Shown here piece after piece: positions 7,322 to 12,168 of a stretch of 12,168 nucleotides of DNA. A program made the translations under genes and the position numbers. The stretch is from an uncultured Lachnospiraceae bacterium. GTDB lineage: Bacteria; Bacillota; Clostridia; Lachnospirales; Lachnospiraceae. Numbering within the stretch: position 1 is the stretch's first letter; each line of letters starts with the position of its first letter. The notes under the pieces were generated by a model. It searched no databases. It was not told where the DNA came from and was given only the letters and a program-made list of their open reading frames with translations. The stretch is taken from positions 1 to 12,168 of the forward strand of contig CACZOG010000020.1 in assembly GCA_902782715.1 (NCBI GenBank). Reading direction: 5' to 3'.

Positions 7322-8317
7322 ATGAACGCATTGGTATCGGTTATTGTACCGGTCTACAATTCAACAGCATATATAAGAAGATGCGTGGATGCGATCCTTG
7401 CACAGACTTATCCGAATCTTGAACTGATCCTCGTGGATGACGGTTCGAAAGACGATTCTCTTTCGATCTGCCGCGAGTACGAGAAGGCGGATTCGCGTGT
7501 TAAATGTTTTCACAAAGAAAACGGCGGATCTTCAAGTGCGAGAAATGTCGGCATTAAGGAAGCATCGGGAGAGTACATCTGCTTTTGCGATTCGGATGAT
7601 TATTACGAACCCGACATTATCGAGAACTTATCGAAAGTCTTTGATGAAAAAAGCGATGCAGTCATAGCACAGTGCATGGCGGTCTGCAGATACGAAGACG
7701 GAACGCTTGAAAGCGGCCCTTTAAAAGATTCGGGAAAGATCGTAAAAGAAACCGCAGAGGAATATTTCAGAGAACTTCTTTTACATTTAGGCGACAGTTC
7801 ATTCTGCACCAAGATGATAAAAGCGGATTTCATGAAGAGATTTGCTTTTAACGAAGGAAGATTAAACGAAGATTTCGAACTCCTTGTTTATATGCTTCAG
7901 GAGTTTGACTGCATATATACATACGAGATCACGGGTTACAATATCATTTTAAGATTCGGAAGCAACACGAGAAACGTATACAAGAATCTTTTTTACGACT
8001 GCATGATCGAAAACTCCGACATGGCAGCGGCACTTGCGGATGAAAAGTTTCCCTCTCTTAAGGAAGAGGCAAGAAAGTTCCAGCTTTACCAGAGACTTGA
8101 TTACACGCTTCACACACCTCTTTCGAAGATGAAGAACAATCCCGTGGCAGACAAGGTTCTAAAAGAACTGAAGCTCTGGAGAAAAGATATTAAGACCAAT
8201 CAATACCTTGCTCCTAAAGACAGACGCAATCTAAAGATATTAAGTCGCATTCCGCATTTAAGCAAGTGGGTGCATAACCGCATCATGTTCCTTAAAGGAA
8301 TTAATGTTGAGAAATAA
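7322..8317 (+). CDS. GT2-family glycosyltransferase, EpsJ-like
   Basis: Canonical inverting GT-A enzyme. Landmarks are complete: VSVIVPVYNS (5-14), LVDDGSKDDS (37-46), ENGGSSSARNVGI (66-78), the metal-binding DSDD (90-93), and a catalytic-base candidate NEDFE (182-186). The N-terminal 190 residues are the catalytic domain; the remaining 140 residues are mostly charged helices, a common arrangement in exopolysaccharide GT2 enzymes of about 330 aa. Ribosome binding site AAGGTG (7311-7316) lies 5 nt before the ATG, and only 17 bp separate it from the previous gene. It is the last gene before the 111-bp palindromic gap, so it closes the first block of glycosyltransferases. Donor sugar is unknown. 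Confidence 0.94.
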   Translation: MNALVSVIVPVYNSTAYIRRCVDAILAQTYPNLELILVDDGSKDDSLSICREYEKADSRVKCFHKENGGSSSARNVGIKEASGEYICFCDSDDYYEPDIIENLSKVFDEKSDAVIAQCMAVCRYEDGTLESGPLKDSGKIVKETAEEYFRELLLHLGDSSFCTKMIKADFMKRFAFNEGRLNEDFELLVYMLQEFDCIYTYEITGYNIILRFGSNTRNVYKNLFYDCMIENSDMAAALADEKFPSLKEEARKFQLYQRLDYTLHTPLSKMKNNPVADKVLKELKLWRKDIKTNQYLAPKDRRNLKILSRIPHLSKWVHNRIMFLKGINVEK

Positions 8318-8335
8318 ATCAGGCTTCCCCTTGAG

Positions 8336-8370
8336 GGCGCACGATGTCCGGTGGACATCGGCTTTGCGCC
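8336..8370 (+). other. Strong stem-loop in the gap before the ABC gene
   Basis: GGCGCA (8336-8341) and CGATGTCC (8342-8349) pair with GGACATCG (8353-8360) and TGCGCC (8365-8370). The loop is GGT and there is one 4-nt bulge (8361-8364). All fourteen pairs are Watson-Crick. The stem is followed by GACCGG, not a T-run, so it would not act as a standard intrinsic terminator. Confidence 0.8.
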
Positions 8371-8396
8371 GACCGGAGCGTGAGCGTAGACAAGCT

Positions 8397-8411
8397 GTCA
8401 GCGAAGCTGAC
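8397..8411 (+). other. Perfect 6-bp hairpin upstream of the ABC gene
   Basis: GTCAGC (8397-8402) and GCTGAC (8406-8411) flank a GAA loop. It ends 4 nt before the GAGGTG ribosome binding site (8416-8421) of the ABC gene, so it could affect ribosome access or mRNA stability. Confidence 0.75.
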
Positions 8412-8428
8412 TGATGAGGTGTTAATAT

Positions 8429-10171
8429 ATGAAGATTTTAAAGAAGCTTTCAAAGCTTCTGGACGGAAAACAGAAAAGATCACTTGTCGGACTTGTATTT
8501 TTGATGTTCATCGGAGCAATCCTCGAAGCATGTTCCGTGGCACTTATAATACCCGTTGTTACGGTCCTTTTTACACCGAATGCGATCCGGGATAAATGGT
8601 ATCTGGCACTTGCTTATTCGATATCGCCTTTTACAAGCGAAAAAGCATTTTCGATAGCTGTTCTTTTAAGCATTATCGTTGCTTTTATCTTAAAGAATGC
8701 ATTCCTTTTCATTGAGCAGAAACTGCTTTACAGATTCATTTACACGAATCAGTTCAGAACATCCGAGAGGATGATGAAGAATTACATAAGAAAAGATTAC
8801 GAGTACTATTTAAATGCCGACAGCGCGGTGATCCAGCGTAACATCACATCCGATGTGAACAACATGTACGCGCTCATCCAGTCGCTTATGCTTTTGGTAT
8901 CTGAACTTATCGTATTCGCGACTTTGATCGCTCTCTGTATCGGTGAAAGTCCTCTGATGACCGCATTTTTCGCGGTACTTTTGGGCATTACGCTCTTGCT
9001 CATTAAGATCATTTTAAAACCCGTATTGTATAAGGCGGGCAAGGACAATCAGGATTTTTATGCGGGACTTTTCAAATGGATTAACCAGACGGTAACCGGT
9101 ATAAAAGAAGTCAAGATAGGCGGTAAGGAAAAATACTTCTCGGACTGCTATATCGAGTGTGGAAAGGGATATGTAAATGCGGTTCAGAAATACACGCTTT
9201 TAAGCAATGCCCCGAGACTCATTATCGAAGTAGTCTGCATCATTGCGATCGTATTTTATCTTCTTACAATTTATCTCGAGGGCAGCAATGTTTCGAATGT
9301 GCTTGAAACGATGGGCGTATTCATCATGGCGCTCATGCGTCTTATGCCTTCGGCAAACAGGATTAATAACTGCCTTAACAACATCTCCTATTTCGAGCCT
9401 TTCTTCATGGGAGTATCGGACAATCTTCAGGACGAGATATCCGACAAGAATTCCGAGATCGCTTCGTTTGAAAGACCGAAGGAGAAACTTGAAGTTAAGC
9501 AGAAGATCGAATTAAAAGACATATGCTACAAGTATCCGAATTCGGATGTTTATGTGCTTAACAAAGCCAATATGGAAATACCCATCGGTTCGGCGGTCGG
9601 GATCGTCGGAACAACCGGTGCGGGCAAATCCACGATCGTGGACGTCATGCTCGGACTTTTAAAACTTGAATCCGGAGAGATAACGGCGGACGGAGAGGAT
9701 GTTCTCGATAAGGAGAATTACAGAAAGTGGCTTAAGAATATAGGCTACATTCCTCAGACCGTATTCATGCTCGACGATTCGATAAGAAAGAACGTCGCAT
9801 TCGGAATACCCGAAGACGAGATAGACGAAAACCGTTTATGGGAAGTATTAAAAGAAGCCCAGCTTGACGAATTCGTAAGATCCCTTCCCGACGGCCTTGA
9901 GACAGGCATCGGAGAGAGAGGGATAAGACTCTCCGGCGGACAGCGTCAGAGAATAAGCATAGCCAGAGCACTTTACGAAGATCCCGAAGTTTTAGTACTC
10001 GATGAGGCTACCAGTGCGCTTGACGGCGATACCGAACAGGCCATCATGGATTCGGTCAACTCGCTTCACGGAAAGAAGACGCTCATTATCATCGCACACC
10101 GTCTTCAGACGATCGAAAAATGCGATGCGGTATACAGAATAGAAAACGGCAAAGCAACGAGGGAGCGATAA
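8429..10171 (+). CDS. ABC transporter, fused permease and ATPase, PglK-like lipid-linked oligosaccharide flippase
   Basis: Half-transporter expected to act as a homodimer and move a lipid-linked oligosaccharide across the cytoplasmic membrane. Residues 1-320 hold about six hydrophobic segments (near 18-45, 72-95, 150-171, 176-198, 262-284, 290-307) with the coupling element GIKEVKIGGKE (224-234) and RLMPSANRINN (304-314), both characteristic of PglK/WlaB-type exporters. The ATPase domain is intact: Walker A GTTGAGKST (394-402), Q-loop Q443, signature LSGGQ (501-505), Walker B with D525 and E526, D-loop SALD, and H-loop H557. The length of 580 aa is normal for the family. The start is supported by GAGGTG (8416-8421), 7 nt upstream. 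Since no Wzx-type flippase is visible, this is the best candidate for exporting the repeat unit; a lipid or peptide substrate cannot be excluded. The next gene begins after 1 bp. Confidence 0.92.
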   Translation: MKILKKLSKLLDGKQKRSLVGLVFLMFIGAILEACSVALIIPVVTVLFTPNAIRDKWYLALAYSISPFTSEKAFSIAVLLSIIVAFILKNAFLFIEQKLLYRFIYTNQFRTSERMMKNYIRKDYEYYLNADSAVIQRNITSDVNNMYALIQSLMLLVSELIVFATLIALCIGESPLMTAFFAVLLGITLLLIKIILKPVLYKAGKDNQDFYAGLFKWINQTVTGIKEVKIGGKEKYFSDCYIECGKGYVNAVQKYTLLSNAPRLIIEVVCIIAIVFYLLTIYLEGSNVSNVLETMGVFIMALMRLMPSANRINNCLNNISYFEPFFMGVSDNLQDEISDKNSEIASFERPKEKLEVKQKIELKDICYKYPNSDVYVLNKANMEIPIGSAVGIVGTTGAGKSTIVDVMLGLLKLESGEITADGEDVLDKENYRKWLKNIGYIPQTVFMLDDSIRKNVAFGIPEDEIDENRLWEVLKEAQLDEFVRSLPDGLETGIGERGIRLSGGQRQRISIARALYEDPEVLVLDEATSALDGDTEQAIMDSVNSLHGKKTLIIIAHRLQTIEKCDAVYRIENGKATRER

Positions 10172-10172
10172 G

Positions 10173-11165
10173 ATGAAGCCTTTACTTACGATAATAATTG
10201 CCGTTGAAGACAACCATACAATAGAGGATGTAAGAAAAACCGTTGAGTCTGCACTGCTTCAGACTTCGGATAAAGTTTCGATACTTGCGGTGGGCGATAA
10301 ACCGGTTGAGTATACGAAAGAAGTTCTTTCGGAATATTCCGAAAAAAATGCAGGAAAAATACGTGTAATATACACAGACGAAAAAAGAGGCGCAGGCGGT
10401 GCTTTTAACTTGGGTTTAAGAAATGCGGATACCGAATGGATCGCGTTCTTAAACGAGGGAGATGCGCTTTCAAAAGACTTTGCCGAAAAGCTTCTTGAGA
10501 CTGCCGATAAAACGGGAGCGGATGTGGTATCCTGTGCAAGCAATTCTCCCGAAAACGATACTGACGAAGCCGTATATAACGAAACAGAAGAACTCGATGA
10601 CTTTGAAAGGATCGCGATAATGTGCGCGAATCCCGGAGAGCTTGAGAGTAAGATATATAAAAGAAGTATATTCGATGATAACGGTCTTTGGTTTCCCGAG
10701 AGAGTTTCATTTGAAAAACTGGGAGTAAAAAGGCTTGCTCTTCTTTGTGCAAACAGACATGAACACACGGATGAAAAGCTTTACTTTTTTGCCGAAGGAG
10801 AAAAAGAAACAGAACTTCAGGATCTGTACGACAGACTTGACGTAATGACTTACTTTATCGAGGAATGTTACAAAAGAGAATTTCTTGAAGAGTATCCCGA
10901 AGAAGTTGAATTTGCCGTTATAGAAGATATGTATGTCAAAACGCTTTTTGATTACATAAACATAACGCCTCCGCGAAAAAGAAAGATAACTTTCTTAGAG
11001 ATGCTCGCAGAGGCGATCACGGACTGTTTCCCCGAATTCGAGACCAATCCGTACTACTATGAGAAATATGACGATGAAATAAAGGACCTGATAGAACTTC
11101 ATGTTACAAGCCCTTACAAATTCATCAAACAGACGATGAAAATAACGGAAATAGATGTTCAATAA
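10173..11165 (+). CDS. Divergent, acidic GT2-like protein
   Basis: Probable GT-A-fold protein whose activity is uncertain. The first 115 residues follow the GT2 plan: LLTIIIAVEDN (4-14), VSILAVGDKP (35-44) where VDDGS is usual, RGAGGAFNLGLRNA (72-85) matching the SxARNxGI helix, and WIAFLNEGDALS (89-100) at the DxD position, keeping only the last Asp. No clear ED catalytic-base motif was found in residues 170-200. The C-terminal 200 residues are unrecognised. By hand count there are about 72 Asp+Glu against about 39 Lys+Arg in 330 residues, unlike the basic-tailed glycosyltransferases nearby. It starts 1 bp after the ABC gene (ribosome binding site GGGAG, 10161-10165), so the two are co-translated and may work together. 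It could be an active but divergent transferase, or a non-catalytic partner. A frameshift is not indicated, as the frame is open throughout and codon use matches neighbours. Confidence 0.75.
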   Translation: MKPLLTIIIAVEDNHTIEDVRKTVESALLQTSDKVSILAVGDKPVEYTKEVLSEYSEKNAGKIRVIYTDEKRGAGGAFNLGLRNADTEWIAFLNEGDALSKDFAEKLLETADKTGADVVSCASNSPENDTDEAVYNETEELDDFERIAIMCANPGELESKIYKRSIFDDNGLWFPERVSFEKLGVKRLALLCANRHEHTDEKLYFFAEGEKETELQDLYDRLDVMTYFIEECYKREFLEEYPEEVEFAVIEDMYVKTLFDYINITPPRKRKITFLEMLAEAITDCFPEFETNPYYYEKYDDEIKDLIELHVTSPYKFIKQTMKITEIDVQ

Positions 11166-11169
11166 CAAT

Positions 11170-11173
11170 GGAG
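11170..11173 (+). promoter_or_regulatory. Shine-Dalgarno GGAG deciding the GtrB-like start
   Basis: GGAG lies 5 nt before the ATG at 11179. An in-frame ATG at 11155 has only a weak purine stretch upstream and would add eight residues (MFNNNGES) not expected in the family, so 11179 is preferred. Confidence 0.6.
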
Positions 11174-11178
11174 AAAGT

Positions 11179-12102
11179 ATGGAAAAATTAACCATAGTTG
11201 TACCGTGTTACAATGAAGAAGAGGCAATACCGCTCTTTTATGAAGCAGCAAAAGAAGCCTTAAAAGATCTGCCTCTTACAAAAGAATATTTGTTTGTGAA
11301 CGACGGAAGCAGGGATAAGACCATCGAGGTTTTAAGGAAACTTGCCGAGGAAGATGAGAGCGTTCATTATATTTCCTTTTCGAGAAACTTCGGAAAAGAG
11401 TCCGCAATGTATGCCGGACTTAAGGAATCCGACGGAGATTATGTCGTAATAATGGATGCGGATCTTCAGGACCCGCCCGAACTAATTCCTTCGATGTACG
11501 AAAGCATCATAAACGAAGGATTTGACTGTGTTGCGACAAGAAGAGTGGACAGAAAAGGAGAGCCGCCCATCCGTTCGCTGTTTGCAAATATCTTTTACCT
11601 TATAATGCATGTCATAGCCAAAGTCGATATGGTTCCCGGAGCCAGAGATTTCCGCTTCATGAAACGTACGATGGTGGATGCGATCTGCGATATGGGTGAA
11701 TATAACCGATTCAGCAAAGGTATTTTCGGATGGGTCGGATTTGATACCAAATGGGTTCCTTTCGAAAACAGAAAAAGGGTTGCGGGCAAGACCAAATGGT
11801 CCTTCTTCAAACTTTTCCAGTATTCGATCGAAGGAATCGTGGCATTCTCGACAACGCCCCTTGTATGGGCTTCGATCATAGGAGTTGCTTTCTGTGTTAT
11901 CGCTTTTCTCGCGCTGATCTTTTTATTCGTGAGAGCACTTATCTTCGGCGACCCCGTAAGCGGCTGGCCTTCACTTGCGTGCATGATCACGTTTTCGGCG
12001 GGCATCCAGCTTTTCTGTTCGGGAATCATTGGTCTTTACATATCCAAGGCATACCTTGAGGTTAAGGGCAGACCGATCTACATTGTGAAAGAGAAGAAAT
12101 AA
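11179..12102 (+). CDS. Polyprenyl-phosphate glycosyltransferase, GtrB/DPM1-type GT2 with C-terminal membrane helices
   Basis: This enzyme is predicted to transfer a single sugar from a nucleotide sugar to undecaprenyl phosphate at the inner membrane face, giving a lipid donor used outside the membrane. The 307-aa protein begins MEKLTIVVPCYNEEE, the classic family start. Landmarks: FVNDGSRDKT (39-48), FSRNFGKESAMYAGL (67-81), the metal-binding MDADLQDPPE (92-101), RKGEPP (125-130), ARDFRFMKR (155-163), and the KRVAGKTKWS (199-208) phosphate-binding stretch. Two membrane helices (about 230-252 and 263-287) end the protein as in GtrB and CsbB-like enzymes. It lies 13 bp after the preceding gene. 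In the usual three-component scheme a GtrA flippase and a membrane transferase complete the pathway; neither is visible here, although the next, truncated gene could supply one. The sugar (often glucose) is not deducible. Confidence 0.93.
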   Translation: MEKLTIVVPCYNEEEAIPLFYEAAKEALKDLPLTKEYLFVNDGSRDKTIEVLRKLAEEDESVHYISFSRNFGKESAMYAGLKESDGDYVVIMDADLQDPPELIPSMYESIINEGFDCVATRRVDRKGEPPIRSLFANIFYLIMHVIAKVDMVPGARDFRFMKRTMVDAICDMGEYNRFSKGIFGWVGFDTKWVPFENRKRVAGKTKWSFFKLFQYSIEGIVAFSTTPLVWASIIGVAFCVIAFLALIFLFVRALIFGDPVSGWPSLACMITFSAGIQLFCSGIIGLYISKAYLEVKGRPIYIVKEKK

Positions 12103-12107
12103 GCATA

Positions 12108-12168
12108 ATGGAAAAATTGTTTAACAAATTAAAAGAAGAACAGTATAAGATCCCGTTCATCTCGGGTA
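12108..12168 (+). CDS. Start of an unrecognised gene, 3' truncated by window edge
   Basis: An ATG 5 nt after the GtrB-like stop opens a frame that stays open for the remaining 20 codons and continues past the window. The residues read MEKLFNKLKEEQ followed by YKIPFISG, a short charged helix and the possible start of a hydrophobic segment. No clear ribosome binding site is seen apart from GAGAAG at 12091-12096, so translation may be coupled to the gene before. The tight spacing implies the same operon. A polytopic membrane partner for the GtrB-like enzyme would fit, but too little is present to identify it. Confidence 0.55.
   Translation, partial: MEKLFNKLKEEQYKIPFISG

Larger units (their letters stand above)
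8318..8428 (+). repeat. Intergenic palindromic repeat region, composite element
   Basis: This is the longest gap in the window and is packed with inverted repeats. From left to right: CCCC-TTGA-GGG (8327-8337), a 14-bp interrupted stem (8336-8370), a second alternative hairpin TCGGC-TTTGC-GCCGA (8358-8372) that cannot form at the same time, a GAGCG/GAGCG short direct repeat (8376-8386 region), and GTCAGC-GAA-GCTGAC (8397-8411). The outer ends (GGCTTCCCCTTGAGGG and AAGCTGTCAGC to GATGAGG) resemble an intergenic palindrome I recall from gut Clostridia, with about 54 bp (8338-8391) apparently placed between its arms; that resemblance is from memory and unverified. GC is higher than in the flanking genes. 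No promoter boxes or T-run terminator were seen. Confidence 0.65.

Noticed and set aside
8318..8428. Riboswitch, promoter or terminator in the 111-bp gap
   Set aside because: No known aptamer core, no convincing -35/-10 pair and no T-run after any stem; the content is better described as palindromic repeats.
8344..8595. 83-aa forward frame through the palindromic gap into the ABC gene
   Set aside because: It overlaps the well-supported ABC start in another frame, and its composition is set by the repeats; no ribosome binding site or family match.
10259..10768. 169-aa frame on the - strand opposite the acidic GT2-like gene
   Set aside because: Serine- and leucine-rich translation is the expected antisense shadow of a gene rich in Asp and Glu codons; no ribosome binding site and no recognisable domain.
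11155..11178. Earlier start for the GtrB-like gene at 11155
   Set aside because: It adds eight residues with no family match, overlaps the previous gene, and has a poorer ribosome binding site than the ATG at 11179.
11595..12029. 144-aa frame on the - strand opposite the GtrB-like gene
   Set aside because: Shadow of conserved GtrB codons; no independent support.
1..12168. CRISPR array, tRNA, rRNA, insertion sequence or phage genes
   Set aside because: No regularly spaced direct repeats, no tRNA-like cloverleaf, no transposase or integrase motifs were seen in any frame.

Overview
The window is one stretch of a cell-surface polysaccharide (capsule or exopolysaccharide) biosynthesis operon. 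Every gene lies on the + strand with short gaps or overlaps, and no gene is on the - strand. Gene families (fused Wzz-type protein, EpsG-type polymerase, PglK-type ABC transporter), strong purine-rich ribosome binding sites, AGA/AGG arginine and TTA/CTT leucine preference and moderate GC suggest a Firmicute of the Clostridia, most likely a Lachnospiraceae (Butyrivibrio-like) gut or rumen bacterium. The taxonomic call is inference from gene style, not from a marker gene.

Layout: (1) 2-844, the 3' part of a polyprenyl-phosphate sugar-1-phosphate transferase that starts the lipid-linked repeat unit; its start lies before the window. (2) 825-2072, a Wzz-like chain-length protein fused to a degenerate BY-kinase-like domain. 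(3) 2041-2841, a GT2 glycosyltransferase. (4) 2841-3947, an EpsG-family membrane polymerase. (5) 3986-4768, a WcaE-like GT2. (6) 4788-6059 and (7) 6102-7304, two GT4 glycosyltransferases. (8) 7322-8317, a canonical GT2. Then a 111-bp gap of nested palindromes (8318-8428). (9) 8429-10171, a PglK-like ABC exporter/flippase. (10) 10173-11165, a very acidic, divergent GT2-like protein. (11) 11179-12102, a GtrB/DPM1-type polyprenyl-phosphate glycosyltransferase with C-terminal membrane helices. (12) 12108 to the edge, the first 20 codons of an unrecognised gene.

Working model: gene 1 loads the first sugar phosphate onto undecaprenyl phosphate at the inner face of the membrane. The glycosyltransferases (genes 3, 5, 6, 7, 8 and perhaps 10) extend it. 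The unit is moved across the membrane, probably by the ABC protein since no Wzx flippase is in the window. EpsG then polymerises it, with chain length influenced by the Wzz-like protein. GtrB would make a lipid-linked monosaccharide for decoration outside the membrane, perhaps with the truncated downstream gene. The first four genes overlap one another and are probably translationally coupled. No promoter or intrinsic terminator is evident, so the transcript probably starts upstream and continues past the right edge.

I found no clearly undescribed system. The points most worth a second look are the nested palindromic gap before the ABC gene, the loss of P-loop residues in the kinase-like half of the Wzz protein, the divergent GT2-like gene 10, and the pairing of an ABC flippase with an EpsG polymerase.
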